Shown: positions 42,180 to 50,930, counted from the stretch's first letter. The stretch is DNA of 64,000 bases from Halovenus carboxidivorans (GCF_009831575.1 NZ_WUUT01000002.1:248001-312000); one strand, 5' to 3'. Translations and numbers: made by a program. Notes: generated by a model not told the origin, from the letters alone.

Positions 42180-42547
42180 TCGAGCAGCACTGCGTTGACC
42201 TGGCCGTCCTGGCCGGGTCGGGAAGTCACGCGTGCCTCGCCCTCGCTGGTCTCGATGACCGCACCGCGGGTGATGATGTTTCGCCGGGCGTAGTTCGGAT
42301 CTGCCGGATTCTCGACAACGTCGAGAATCTCCGCCGCGACGGTTCCATCGTCGGTCGCGACCGTCGCGGTGTCGGTCGTGATCGCTCGCACTTTGGTCTG
42401 GGTGCCACGGGCGTCGACCGTCTTCAGTTTCTGGTCGCCGACCTGCGTCTCGGTCGGCTGGTTGCCGAGTTCGTGTTTGCGTCGGTCACGGTTCGGGCGT
42501 CGTCGCCCGCCGGTTCGCTTTCGGAGAGAGCGTCCTTGGTCTGTCAT
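42176..42547 (-). CDS. rps8e: 30S ribosomal protein S8e
   Basis: A 123-aa basic-start protein of the eukaryote/archaea-specific S8e family: GRSLRKRTGGRRRPNRDRRKHELGN, then VRAITTDTATVATDDGTV and NPADPNYARRNIITRGAVIET, the PXNYARR..I..GA signature. It is part of the small subunit. Its stop codon overlaps the convergent phoU stop (TTAA at 42176-42179). It is divergent from DUF2240 with 142 bp between starts. Confidence 0.97.
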   Translation of the reverse strand: MTDQGRSLRKRTGGRRRPNRDRRKHELGNQPTETQVGDQKLKTVDARGTQTKVRAITTDTATVATDDGTVAAEILDVVENPADPNYARRNIITRGAVIETSEGEARVTSRPGQDGQVNAVLLD

Positions 42548-42689
42548 AGTTCAACCGTGGCGGAGCCGACACTTGAAGCTCTCGACTCCGAGTGCTCACG
42601 CCAAGCCGCCGCGGGAGCCACTCGACGACGTAGGGGGCCGCGCTCGTGGCCCGACAGATTTACCAGCGGAGCGACCGCCAGTTCGTACG

Positions 42690-43139
42690 ATGAGTCTCCG
42701 ACGAGCCGTCGCCGTCCCGTTTCGACAGCGCGGGGTCGAGCGGATGACCGAAAGCGAGTTCGTCGTCGCGCTGTCGCTGGATCGGGACTGGTTCTCGCCG
42801 GATCAGGCCAAACGCGTCGTCACCGTCGGCGCAGGAGAGGGGTTGCTCGAACGGACCGACGACGACGTGATCGTCGAGTTCGATCCCGCGTCGGTCGACA
42901 TCCCCGAGGATTTCGAGCCGACCGAGGAGATTCTCAGGCAGCGGACGACCTTCGAGCGGATCCTCGAAGCCGTCGTCGACAGCGGGATCGACAAACAGAC
43001 GGCAGTCGCGGAGATCAATCAGCTCCAGTCGGAGTTGGCGGTGACGATCGAGGCCGCCGCAGTGCTGTACGGACGCCGAAACGGCCTCGAACTACCAGAA
43101 CTCGCCCAACAGGCGCGTCAGGAACTCGACCATGGTTGA
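42690..43139 (+). CDS. DUF2240 family protein
   Basis: A 149-aa archaeal protein: MSLRRAVAVPFRQRGVERM, EFVVALSLDRDWFSPDQAKRVV, GLLERTDDDVIVEFDP and the C-terminal FERILEAVVDSGIDKQTAVAEINQ with a helical tail. This is the DUF2240 layout, predicted winged-helix-like and of unknown function. The frame stays open upstream, but the ATG at 42690 begins the family's conserved N-terminus. It overlaps the next gene by 8 nt. Confidence 0.88.
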   Translation: MSLRRAVAVPFRQRGVERMTESEFVVALSLDRDWFSPDQAKRVVTVGAGEGLLERTDDDVIVEFDPASVDIPEDFEPTEEILRQRTTFERILEAVVDSGIDKQTAVAEINQLQSELAVTIEAAAVLYGRRNGLELPELAQQARQELDHG

Positions 43140-43482
43140 GGACGCTATCACCGACGGAAAACGTATCGCACAACTTCTCGCCTCCGAACTGACCGGCCTG
43201 GAGACCGGTCCGTTCGACCGCGTCACCGTCACCGACGCGGACGCGGAGGCGATGCCATCCGACAGCGGCACCCTCGCGTACCGAATCTCGGTCGCGGGGT
43301 CCGACCTCGCGGCCGTCACGCTGTATCCCGAGTACGTCCAACTCGAGTTCGATGTCGAACCGACAGTGCCCGAGTCTGCGGGAGAGTTACTCACCGAGGA
43401 CCCGACAGTGCTCACCGTGACCAGCGGCGCAGAGGTCAAACGCGCCGTCGATCTGCTCCGAGCGACTGCCGAACAGGAGTAA
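43132..43482 (+). CDS. Conserved haloarchaeal protein of unknown function
   Basis: A 116-aa acidic protein whose ATG lies 8 nt inside the DUF2240 gene, so the two are translationally coupled. The pattern alternates strands (FDRVTVTDADAE, LAYRISVAGSDLAAVTLYPEYVQLEFDV) and a final helix (EVKRAVDLLRATAEQE), suggesting a small alpha/beta fold. No motif is recognised. pyrF follows with its own TATA box. Confidence 0.8.
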   Translation: MVEDAITDGKRIAQLLASELTGLETGPFDRVTVTDADAEAMPSDSGTLAYRISVAGSDLAAVTLYPEYVQLEFDVEPTVPESAGELLTEDPTVLTVTSGAEVKRAVDLLRATAEQE

Positions 43483-43517
43483 CAACATTCATTATATCGG
43501 CGGGCCGCTACCGCAGT

Positions 43518-44321
43518 ATGACCTTCTTCGAGGAGTTAGGTGAGCGGATCTCCGAAATCGACAGCATCGTCTCGGTCGGCCTCGATCCCGATCCCAGCCG
43601 ACTACCCGAGTCCGTCCGGGACGCAGATCTACCGCGGTGGGCGTTCAACAGGCGGATCATCGACGCCACGCACGAACACGCCGCCTGCTACAAACCGAAC
43701 GCCGCCTTCTACGAGGACAGCGACGGCTGGCGCGCGCTGCGCGAGACCGTCGCGTACGCCCACGGCAAGGGGGTCCCGGTCCTGCTCGACGCCAAGCGCG
43801 GCGACATCGGGAACACGGCCCGACAGTACGCCACCGTCCTCGACGAGGTGGACGCGATCACCGTCAACCCCTATCTGGGCGGCGACGCCCTCCAGCCGTT
43901 TCTGGATCGCGAGGACAAGGGGATCATCGTCCTCTGTCGCACCTCGAACGCCGGCGGGAGCGATCTCCAGGATCTCGAACTCGCCTCCGGCGAGACGGTC
44001 TACGAACGAGTCGCCGACCTCGCCGACGCCTGGAACACGGACGACAACGTCGGGCTGGTGGTCGGCGCAACGGCGCCCGAGGAACTCGAAGCGATCCGCG
44101 AACAGGTCCCGGACCTGCCCTTCCTCGTCCCCGGTGTCGGCGCACAGGGCGGCGACAAGGAAGCGGCCGTCGAGTACGGACTGGCCGACGGAGTCGGACT
44201 GGTCAACTCCTCGCGGGGCATCATCTTCGCCGGCGAGGGCGGACCCGGTGGCGAGGAGTTCTTCCGCGCGGCCGGGGCGGCCGCCCGGGAACTCAAAACC
44301 GACCTGAATCGATACCGCTAG
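43518..44321 (+). CDS. pyrF: Orotidine-5'-phosphate decarboxylase
   Basis: A 267-aa long-form (PyrF type 2) OMP decarboxylase: VSVGLDPDPSRLP, CYKPNAAFYE, catalytic VLLDAKRGDIGNTARQYA (Lys-Asp network), VNPYLGGDALQPFL, GLVVGATAPEEL, and phosphate loop FLVPGVGAQGGD with NSSRGIIFA. It makes UMP in pyrimidine synthesis. ATTATATC at 43491-43498 lies 24 bp before the ATG. It ends with TAG overlapping the stop codon of the convergent zinc-finger gene (CTAG, 44318-44321). Confidence 0.97.
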   Translation: MTFFEELGERISEIDSIVSVGLDPDPSRLPESVRDADLPRWAFNRRIIDATHEHAACYKPNAAFYEDSDGWRALRETVAYAHGKGVPVLLDAKRGDIGNTARQYATVLDEVDAITVNPYLGGDALQPFLDREDKGIIVLCRTSNAGGSDLQDLELASGETVYERVADLADAWNTDDNVGLVVGATAPEELEAIREQVPDLPFLVPGVGAQGGDKEAAVEYGLADGVGLVNSSRGIIFAGEGGPGGEEFFRAAGAAARELKTDLNRYR

Positions 44322-44515
44322 AAGCGGTAGGTGTCGACGCCGTCGGGGAGGTCCTCGCCGCCCCGGGTCGGATCAGTGCCGCCCTCTACGGTGCACTCGA
44401 CGCACTGTTCTACCGACCGTTCGTAGTGACGGTCACAGACCAGTTTGCCGCAGCGCCGACAGCTATCCTCGGCCTCCGCGTTCGTACAGATCTGACAGAG
44501 TCCGGTGACGCTCAT
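44318..44515 (-). CDS. Small zinc-finger protein (HIT/B-box-like)
   Basis: A 65-aa protein with eight potential ligands: CQICTNAEAEDSCRRCGKLVC, DRHYERSVEQC and VEC. The Cx2C, Cx2C, Cx4C-like spacing suggests a cross-braced double zinc site as in HIT-type fingers. The ATG at 44515 starts the conserved MSVTGLCQIC; upstream in-frame codons look non-coding. Its function may be RNA or protein binding. The 3' end overlaps pyrF by four bases. Confidence 0.85.
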   Translation of the reverse strand: MSVTGLCQICTNAEAEDSCRRCGKLVCDRHYERSVEQCVECTVEGGTDPTRGGEDLPDGVDTYRF

Positions 44516-44613
44516 ATCTACTAGTAGGTAACAGAACCTTTTCAGGGCACCGCCGGCGGCGTTCACGGACCGAGCATCGTACTGTTTATGTCATCTGTTA
44601 CCGTGGGTGGGGT

Positions 44614-45402
44614 ATGGAGTACATCGACTACGACGTTGTCGGAGAGACGGCGACAATCACGCTCAGGAACCCGGAACTGCGGAATGCGCTGACGCTCGAT
44701 ATGGCCAAAGAGATCACCGAGGCGGTCGAGCGCGCCGAGGACGGCGACGCGCGCTGTCTCGTCTTGCAGGGCTCGGAGGGGCACTTCTGTGCCGGCGGCG
44801 ACATCAAGTCGATGCTGGAGAACATCTCCGACGACCGCGACGTCGAGGAGTTGATCGAGGAGTCTGCACTGCCGGTGAATCGGTCGGTCCAGCACGTCTA
44901 CGAGTGTGCGCTCCCGACAATCGCGAAAGTGGACGGGCCGGCCTTCGGGGCCGGTGCGACGCTGGCACTCGCCTGTGACGTGGTTCTCGCGAGCGAGCGC
45001 GCCGAGATGAGTTTCGGGTTCCGTCGAATCGGGCTGTCGGTCGACTCGGGCACCTCCTATCTGCTACCCCGTGTCGTCGGGCAGAAGACGGCGATGGATC
45101 TGGTCTACTCGGGCGAACTACTCGACGCCGACCGCGCAGAGCAACTCGGACTAATCAGCCGCGTCTTCCCGACCGAAGCGTTCGAGCAACGCAGCCAGGA
45201 GTACATCGAGACCGTCGCGACCGGACCGACGGTCGCGCTCTCACACTCCAAGGAACTGCTGCAGCACGGCGGCGACCGAACCTTCGACGAGGTCATCGAG
45301 GCCGAAGCCGACGGGCTACGGGCCTGTTTCGACAGTGAGGACTTCGAGACCGGCGTGCAGGCGTTTGTCAACAAACAACGCCCGGAGTTCGACGGGGAGT
45401 AA
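44614..45402 (+). CDS. Enoyl-CoA hydratase/isomerase
   Basis: A 262-aa crotonase-fold protein: RNPELRNALTLDMAKEI, oxyanion-hole segments HFCAGGDIKSML and VDGPAFGAGATLALACDVV, and catalytic-region RRIGLSVDSGTSYLLPRVVG. The second oxyanion/catalytic position has Asp-Ser-Gly in place of the usual Glu-containing PEAG, so the exact reaction (hydratase, isomerase or hydrolase) is unsure. GTTTATGT at 44584-44591 is the TATA box. It likely functions with the acyl-CoA dehydrogenase of this window, although the genes are far apart. Confidence 0.93.
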   Translation: MEYIDYDVVGETATITLRNPELRNALTLDMAKEITEAVERAEDGDARCLVLQGSEGHFCAGGDIKSMLENISDDRDVEELIEESALPVNRSVQHVYECALPTIAKVDGPAFGAGATLALACDVVLASERAEMSFGFRRIGLSVDSGTSYLLPRVVGQKTAMDLVYSGELLDADRAEQLGLISRVFPTEAFEQRSQEYIETVATGPTVALSHSKELLQHGGDRTFDEVIEAEADGLRACFDSEDFETGVQAFVNKQRPEFDGE

Positions 45403-45449
45403 CCCGGCCGAATCGAGACACTGTCCGCAGAAGCGAAGAGATTCGTTCG

Positions 45450-45728
45450 TTACAGTTTGCTCTCGGCGTCCTCGGCGAGTTCCTTCATGCGCTTGCCGAC
45501 TCGGCCGGCGTCGGAGAACTCGTCTTCGCTCATCGCGTTCGCCAGCGCGTTACCGAGAACGAAGACGGCGTGTTTGTGCTCGCTTTTGGACATGTGCACG
45601 TCGTCCGGCGTCACGTCGATTTCGTCGTACTGCTCGAAGAGGCTGTCGTCGACGTGTTCGAGGTCCTTGAAGTACTCCATGATGAGGACCATCTGTTCGT
45701 GTAATTCGAGTAGTTCGTCCTTATGCAT
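45450..45728 (-). CDS. UPF0058 family protein
   Basis: A 92-aa helical protein: MHKDELLELHEQMVLIMEYF, VTPDDVHMSKSEHKHAVFVLGNALA and RVGKRMKELAEDAESKL. This is the UPF0058 pattern, conserved and uncharacterised in Euryarchaeota. CACTTATG at 45752-45759 is 27 bp upstream of the ATG at 45728, so the open frame beyond it is not coding. Confidence 0.92.
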   Translation of the reverse strand: MHKDELLELHEQMVLIMEYFKDLEHVDDSLFEQYDEIDVTPDDVHMSKSEHKHAVFVLGNALANAMSEDEFSDAGRVGKRMKELAEDAESKL

Positions 45729-45851
45729 ACCTGTACCTACAGTCAGGCTCTCATAAGTGTGTTTGGGAGCCGTAGGCGGTGCTGGATTCGCACGCAGGGG
45801 TAAAAGGGGTAGTTCGGGGGCGGTCCACAACCATTGCTCGGAGAGCCAGGG

Positions 45852-46070
45852 TCAGAAGACGTATTCGTCGTCGTGTCCCATCATACCGTCGTCTTCGTAA
45901 CCGCCCGGTTCCTCTTCGTCGTCGATGGGGCCGCTGGTCTTGTAGGCCTTGAGTCCCGTTGACAACAGATCCTCGATGGCCTCCTCGCGGTTGAGAAACT
46001 CGCCCTGCTCGACGAGCTGGGCGATCTGCATCTCGAGATGTTCGGGGATAGTGATCTCTACCTTTGGCAT
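45852..46070 (-). CDS. Ribbon-helix-helix protein (DUF7120/CopG-like)
   Basis: A 72-aa protein: N-terminal KVEITIPEHLEMQIAQLV forms the beta strand and first helix of a ribbon-helix-helix fold, and EFLNREEAIEDLLSTGLKAY the second helix. The acidic/Gly-rich tail ends in DDEYVF. It is likely a dimeric DNA-binding regulator with unknown targets. A TATA box (GTTTAAATAC, about 46097-46107) lies ~31 bp upstream of the ATG. Confidence 0.88.
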   Translation of the reverse strand: MPKVEITIPEHLEMQIAQLVEQGEFLNREEAIEDLLSTGLKAYKTSGPIDDEEEPGGYEDDGMMGHDDEYVF

Positions 46071-46154
46071 CGCAACGTGGATGGTTTCGACTGAGGGGTA
46101 TTTAAACCTGACGGGGAATATTCCACGCTGCGCAAAATCCTCTTCGCGACGAGT

Positions 46155-46275
46155 GAAAATATTTTTTCGTTATCCGAGTGATACGCTACTAATAGTGAAG
46201 CTCAGTCGGCGGAAACCGACGAGAGAGCCTATGAGATAGTCAGCCTCAAGCCCCCGGAGTCACTAGGGGTAAGAG
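46155..46275 (+). promoter_or_regulatory. menFD promoter and leader with hairpin
   Basis: GAAAATATTTTTT (46155-46167) is the best TATA box and implies an 80-90-nt leader, longer than usual here. The leader holds GTCGG/CCGAC (46205-46209 and 46216-46220), a 5-bp hairpin with a 6-nt loop. A weaker box CTACTAATAG lies at 46187-46196. Confidence 0.4.
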
Positions 46276-47610
46276 ATGGAATCAACGGGCGACGAGCACG
46301 CGGCGCAGACGGGACGGCCGGTCGCTGTTCGGAACTGTCGGGTCGAGGCGCCACCGACTCGGGACCTGCTCGCAGCGATCGAGACTCCACGGCTCGTGTG
46401 GACTGATCGCTCCGAACGGATCGTCGCCGGCGGCGCGGCCGCGACGGTGACGGCGGACGGCTCCGAGCGGTTCGAGACGGTCCGACAGCAAGCGACGGCG
46501 CTTTTCGAGACCGTCTCGGTCGACTCCCCGGAAGCCGCTCGACCCCGGCTGTACGGCGGATTCGCCTTCACCGATGCACACACCGACCCCGGTGGGGACG
46601 CGACCTGGGCGGGATTTCCCGGTGCGCAGTTCGTGCTGCCGGCAATACAGGTCGTCGAGGCGGACCCGGGAGCGTGGCTGACGACGGCCGCGACAGGGGC
46701 GGATGCGACACAGCGCGCCGAAACGCGGCTCGACCACTGGCGTGACCGACTCGAAGAGCTTCCGGCGGTCGAGTCGACGGGTCCGCCCGGGATAAGCGAG
46801 AAGACCTACGCGCCGCCGCGTGCGGACTGGCAGCGGGAGATCCAGGAGGCGACGGCCCGCATCGAGCAGGGCCATCTCCAGAAGGTGGTTCTCGCGCAGG
46901 CACTGACTGCGAGGCTGTCCGAGCCGGTTACCCCGAGTGACGTGCTGGTTCGGCTCGGGGAGTCGTATCCGGACTGTTTTCAGTTCCTGTTCGAGCCCGA
47001 GACCGGCGGGAGTTTCTTCGGCGCGACGCCGGAACGACTCGTCTCCGTCGACGGGACGACGGTCGAGACGGAGGCACTGGCCGGATCGATCGGGCGAGGA
47101 GAGACGACGGAGGAAGACGAGTGGCTCGCCAGTCAACTGCGCGACAGCGACAAGAACACCCACGAACACGATATCGTCGTCGAGACGATTCTCGATCAAC
47201 TCGCCCCCTTCGCCGACGACATCACGACAGGCGCGCGACAGATCCGAAAGCTCGCCAACGTCCAACACCTCCAGACGCCGATCAGGGCCGATCTCGGCGA
47301 GGAGTACCACGTGCTCGATCTGGTCGAGGCGCTGCACCCGACGCCGGCCGTCGGTGGGCTGCCGCCGGAGCGGGCGCTCGAAACGATCCGGGAGACGGAG
47401 GTCTTCGACCGCGGCTGGTACGCGGCGCCGGTCGGCTGGTTCGACGCCGACGGTGACGGGACGTTCTCGGTCGCGATTCGCTCCGCGGTCGCCTGCGAGC
47501 GCCAGGCGACGCTGTTCGCCGGCGCGGGTATCGTCGCCGACAGCGATCCAGATCAGGAGTACGACGAGTTACAGCTCAAGTACCGACCGATTCTCGACGA
47601 ACTAGTATGA
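46276..47610 (+). CDS. menF: Isochorismate synthase
   Basis: A 444-aa chorismate-utilising enzyme: variable N-terminal half, then KVVLAQALTARLSEPV, FQFLFEPETGGSFFGATPERLVSVDG, ALAGSIGRGET, DKNTHEHDIVVETILDQL, LQTPIRADL and LHPTPAVGGLPPERALETI. Chorismate-to-isochorismate conversion opens menaquinone synthesis. It is translationally coupled to menD (4-nt overlap). Confidence 0.95.
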   Translation: MESTGDEHAAQTGRPVAVRNCRVEAPPTRDLLAAIETPRLVWTDRSERIVAGGAAATVTADGSERFETVRQQATALFETVSVDSPEAARPRLYGGFAFTDAHTDPGGDATWAGFPGAQFVLPAIQVVEADPGAWLTTAATGADATQRAETRLDHWRDRLEELPAVESTGPPGISEKTYAPPRADWQREIQEATARIEQGHLQKVVLAQALTARLSEPVTPSDVLVRLGESYPDCFQFLFEPETGGSFFGATPERLVSVDGTTVETEALAGSIGRGETTEEDEWLASQLRDSDKNTHEHDIVVETILDQLAPFADDITTGARQIRKLANVQHLQTPIRADLGEEYHVLDLVEALHPTPAVGGLPPERALETIRETEVFDRGWYAAPVGWFDADGDGTFSVAIRSAVACERQATLFAGAGIVADSDPDQEYDELQLKYRPILDELV

Positions 47611-49355
47611 CTGCGCCGAACCGGAACACGCTCTGGGCGGAGATTCTCGTCGACGAATTAGTCGAGGGGGGCGTCTCCGCGGTCTGTGTCTCTCCAGGGA
47701 GTCGCTCGACGCCGCTGACAGTTGCCGCTGCCGACCACGACGGGCTGACGGTGTACTCCCACCTCGACGAGCGCTCGAGCGCATTTTTCGCGCTGGGCCG
47801 GAGCCGCCGGATCGAGGAGCCGACGGCGCTGGTCTGTACCTCCGGAACCGCCGCGGCGAACTACCACCCCGCGGTCATGGAGGCCTCGGAAAGCCGAGTG
47901 CCGCTGATCGCGCTGACCGCCGACCGACCGCCGGAACTGCAGGACAGCGGGGCGAACCAGACGACCGATCAGGAGAAGTTGTACGGCGGTGCTGTCCGGT
48001 ACTACCGGACGCTTCCCGAACCCGAACCCACCGCACGCAAGCTCAGATCGCTTCGGGTGACCGCCTCCCGTGCAGTAAGCGAAGCCGTCGGAACGCCGTC
48101 GGGACCAGTCCATCTCAACGTCCCCTTCAGAAAGCCTCTCGAACCGATCGAAGTCGAGGGCGACGTACCGGAGGATATCGACACGCGGGCCCCACTGGGG
48201 GCCGCTGGTCGGAACGGTCCCTTCCTCAGACGGCGTCGCGGGCGTCTCGAACTGTCCGCCACCGAGGTGAGTGAACTTGCAGAGGAACTGACAGAGACCG
48301 AGCGCGGACTGATCGTCTGCGGTCCGGCCAACCGCCCGACCCCCGAGCGAGACGCGTTGGCCGCGCTCGCTGAGGCGACCGGGTTCCCGGTGCTCGCCGA
48401 TCCGCTCTCGGGCCATCGCTTCGGCTCCCACACTGCGGAGACGGCGATCTGTGGCGGGTACGACTCCTATCTCGACTGGGTCGAGTGGCCGGATCCGGCA
48501 GTCGTCCTCCGGTTCGGTGCCTCACCGACCTCCAAGGTGTTACGGAAGTATCTGGGAGACAGCGCCGAGCGACAGTATCTCGTCGACCCGGCCGGGGAGT
48601 TCCGCGAGGCCGAGTTCACCGCGACGGACCACATCACCGCGGATCCGACCGCAGTGGCCGAATCACTCGCCGCGGCTATCGACGGGTCGGCGGATACCAG
48701 CTACCGCGAGCGGTTCGTCGAGGCCGAACGAGCCTACTGGGACCACGTCGAAGACGCCTGTGCGTCGACGTGGTTCGAGGGCGGCGTACTGGCGGCCGTG
48801 GCCGAGAGCCTTCCGGACCCCGCGACCTGTTTCGTCTCGAACAGTATGCCCGTTCGGGATCTCGACCGGTTCGGTCGGCCCCGGACGGGCGATATCTCGG
48901 TGCTCGGAAACCGGGGCGTGAGCGGAATCGACGGCATCGCCTCCTCCGGACTCGGGGCCGGGGCCGCGACGACGGATCCGCTGGTGCTCGTCCTCGGTGA
49001 TCTGGCTTTCTACCACGATATGAACGGACTGCTCGCGCTCACGCGGTGTGACGTAGATGCGACGATCGTCCTGATCGACAACGACGGCGGCGGTATCTTC
49101 CACAAGCTACCGATCGAGCAGTTCGAGCCGCCCTTTACCGAACAGTTCAAGACACCCCACGGCCTCGATTTCGCTCCGACGGGCGATCTGTACGACTTCT
49201 CGTTCGAGCAGGTGGGCGGGCGAGACGAGTTCCAGACCGCCTTCGAGGAGTCCATCGGGAGCCAGGGGACGCAACTGCTCTCCGTCGAGTTCGACAGCGA
49301 ACAGAGCCATCGGTTCCGCGAACAGGTGCACGAAGAGGTCTCCGAAATCCTCTGA
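47607..49355 (+). CDS. menD: 2-succinyl-5-enolpyruvyl-6-hydroxy-3-cyclohexene-1-carboxylate synthase
   Basis: A 582-aa ThDP-dependent enzyme of normal MenD length: LVDELVEGGVSAVCVSPGSRSTPL, TSGTAAANYHPAVMEA, ALTADRPPELQDSGANQTTDQ (substrate loop), GNRGVSGIDGIASSGLGAG and the ThDP motif VLGDLAFYHDMNGLLAL...IDNDGGGIFHKLP. It combines isochorismate with 2-oxoglutarate. The ATG overlaps the menF stop (ATGA). Other men genes are not in this window. Confidence 0.97.
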   Translation: MTAPNRNTLWAEILVDELVEGGVSAVCVSPGSRSTPLTVAAADHDGLTVYSHLDERSSAFFALGRSRRIEEPTALVCTSGTAAANYHPAVMEASESRVPLIALTADRPPELQDSGANQTTDQEKLYGGAVRYYRTLPEPEPTARKLRSLRVTASRAVSEAVGTPSGPVHLNVPFRKPLEPIEVEGDVPEDIDTRAPLGAAGRNGPFLRRRRGRLELSATEVSELAEELTETERGLIVCGPANRPTPERDALAALAEATGFPVLADPLSGHRFGSHTAETAICGGYDSYLDWVEWPDPAVVLRFGASPTSKVLRKYLGDSAERQYLVDPAGEFREAEFTATDHITADPTAVAESLAAAIDGSADTSYRERFVEAERAYWDHVEDACASTWFEGGVLAAVAESLPDPATCFVSNSMPVRDLDRFGRPRTGDISVLGNRGVSGIDGIASSGLGAGAATTDPLVLVLGDLAFYHDMNGLLALTRCDVDATIVLIDNDGGGIFHKLPIEQFEPPFTEQFKTPHGLDFAPTGDLYDFSFEQVGGRDEFQTAFEESIGSQGTQLLSVEFDSEQSHRFREQVHEEVSEIL

Positions 49356-49356
49356 C

Positions 49357-50235
49357 TCAGCGGCTCGTCGGACGAATCGCGACCCAGGTCAACACGGAGA
49401 GTCCGAGGGGGAACAGAACCGCCGCGAGCGAGAGGATACCGCGAAGACTGAGTACGGAAACACCGACGACTCCGAAGAGAAGAATCGGAAGCAAAACTGT
49501 CCAGATCCCGAAGACGAGAACGCCGACCTGCGGGACGCTCTGCATGAACGCGATCACCAGAACGATACACATCGCGACGGTGAGATTGACGGCGGTCGGA
49601 AAGGCCGGAAAGAGCGCACCGAACAGGAGCACTGGATAGATGACGAAGGTCGTCCCGAGGAGAACGATCATCCGCTGTGAGTTGAGCAGTCTCCGCGGCG
49701 AGAACATCCCCGGGCCGTCTCCGACCGCGTATGAACTGTCCGTGTTCCAGACCTGATACTCCCCGTCGGTCGACCGCGTCCGTTGCTCGCGACGACGGGT
49801 GTCGTACCAGTCGGCGGTGCCCGCCGGGTCGCTGGCGGTCGTCGTCTCTCCCGCTCGGGGCTCGTTGGTAGCCGTACTCCAGCGATGCGCGCTGGTCTGT
49901 TGATCGGAGTTCGACGGGCCGGGCTCGCCCTCCGGCGTGGCCGTCTGTCGTGACCGAGACCCATCGCCGTCTGTCTGCGTGGAATCGCTGGAGGGTGTGC
50001 TTCCGGGCGTCCGGCTGACGTAGGCTTCGTGGCCGAGTCGGTCGTACCGTTCGCGTTCGGCCGCGTCGGTGAGCACGTCCTTGGCTTCGAGCAGCCGTTT
50101 CGTCCGATCCGACGCCGCGTCGTCGTCGCTGACATCCGGATGCGTCTCCTTGATCCGCTCGCGGAACGCTCGCTTGATCTCGGACTCGGAGGCGTCCCGG
50201 TCGACGCCGAGGCGTTCGTAGTAATCCTCTGTCAC
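49357..50235 (-). CDS. Membrane-anchored J-domain protein
   Basis: A 292-aa protein with an N-terminal J domain (DYYERLGVDRDASESEIKRA, HPD motif at residues 32-34, then LLEAKDVLTDAAERERYDRLG). A ~100-residue Ser/Thr/Gln-rich disordered region and four C-terminal membrane helices (from MIVLLGTTFVIYPVLLFG onward) follow. It lacks the Gly/Phe and zinc domains of true DnaJ, so it is a specialised co-chaperone that would recruit Hsp70 to the membrane. It is convergent with menD, 1 bp between stop codons. Confidence 0.92.
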   Translation of the reverse strand: MTEDYYERLGVDRDASESEIKRAFRERIKETHPDVSDDDAASDRTKRLLEAKDVLTDAAERERYDRLGHEAYVSRTPGSTPSSDSTQTDGDGSRSRQTATPEGEPGPSNSDQQTSAHRWSTATNEPRAGETTTASDPAGTADWYDTRRREQRTRSTDGEYQVWNTDSSYAVGDGPGMFSPRRLLNSQRMIVLLGTTFVIYPVLLFGALFPAFPTAVNLTVAMCIVLVIAFMQSVPQVGVLVFGIWTVLLPILLFGVVGVSVLSLRGILSLAAVLFPLGLSVLTWVAIRPTSR

Positions 50236-50277
50236 GGCCGTACAGCCCCTAGACGTGTCTGTCGAATAAAAAGACGA

Positions 50278-50634
50278 CTACTCCCGCTCAGATACATCGT
50301 CGCCGACGACGGCATCGACAATCTCGTCGGTCTCGGGATCGATCAACAGCCAGAGTTCGTCGTCGGCGATGTCGTCCGCGCGGGCGCGAAACTCCTCCTC
50401 GACGGACGTTGCCGGCGGTCTGATGTCGCTGCTGGCGAGTGGCTTCTCGATGCGCATGAGATACTCCTTCTCGCTCACGTCGACGGAGTCCTCGTACCCC
50501 TCCCGCTTGGAAGCGATGTACCCGCAGTTCGGACAGGCCCACCCGGAGACGGACTGTTTCAGTTCCGTCACGTAGATGATCTGCAGGTTCGTCCCGCAGT
50601 CCGGGCAAGCGATATCGCTCTGTTCGATGGTCAT
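50278..50634 (-). CDS. Zinc-ribbon protein of unknown function
   Basis: A 118-aa protein with a Cx2C...Cx2C ribbon (CPDCGTNLQIIYVTELKQ, then WACPNCGYIASKREG), followed by a charged helical domain (EYLMRIEKPLAS, EEEFRARADDIADDELWLLIDPE). The ribbon resembles those in transcription or RNA-modifying factors. The C-terminal segment looks like a small alpha/beta domain. It is located 42 bp upstream of the J-domain gene on the same strand, so they may be cotranscribed. Confidence 0.82.
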   Translation of the reverse strand: MTIEQSDIACPDCGTNLQIIYVTELKQSVSGWACPNCGYIASKREGYEDSVDVSEKEYLMRIEKPLASSDIRPPATSVEEEFRARADDIADDELWLLIDPETDEIVDAVVGDDVSERE

Positions 50635-50788
50635 ACTCTCACCGGAGGGGATCGACCCAGGGACGGGGTCGCGCCAGCCCCCAGACAGACGAACCTGGTC
50701 GGCGTACGCTCGTCCGTCGGTCCGTCGCGTGCCATCTGTGTTCCCGCCACCTCGTGTCGATTACTACTCGATTCGGGACGGTGAAAAG

Positions 50789-50795
50789 GTTTAAG
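50789..50795 (+). promoter_or_regulatory. TATA box of the candidate structured RNA
   Basis: GTTTAAG preceded by a purine-rich GTGAAAAG. Adding ~27 bp predicts transcription starting at about 50818-50820, exactly at the first base of a hairpin. No coding start lies at that position. Confidence 0.5.
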
Positions 50796-50818
50796 TGTGG
50801 CAAATGTTAACACACACC

Positions 50819-50930
50819 TGAAGCCCTGGTGAGTGGGGCTTCCGGCGGGAACGACCGCCGAACGGCACGGCCATTGGCACCGCAGTCAAGACAGCGGGCC
50901 GCGGCGCTGACCGGCCGGCAGTGCCGCGGT
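50819..50930 (+). ncRNA. Candidate structured small RNA upstream of dinB
   Basis: Three strong stems in tandem. GAAGCCC/GGGCTTC (50820-50826, 50836-50842) has a 9-nt loop. CGGCGG/CCGCCG (50843-50848, 50855-50860) has a 6-nt loop. The third is an 11-bp stem with a single G-U pair (50899-50909, 50919-50929) and a 9-nt loop. The second stem abuts the first. A TATA box lies 27 bp before the first stem. The 346-bp interval 50635-50980 contains no convincing gene otherwise. A minus-strand frame with one CxxC lies here but overlaps dinB and lacks a start of its own. No known RNA family is recognised. Confidence 0.5.
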
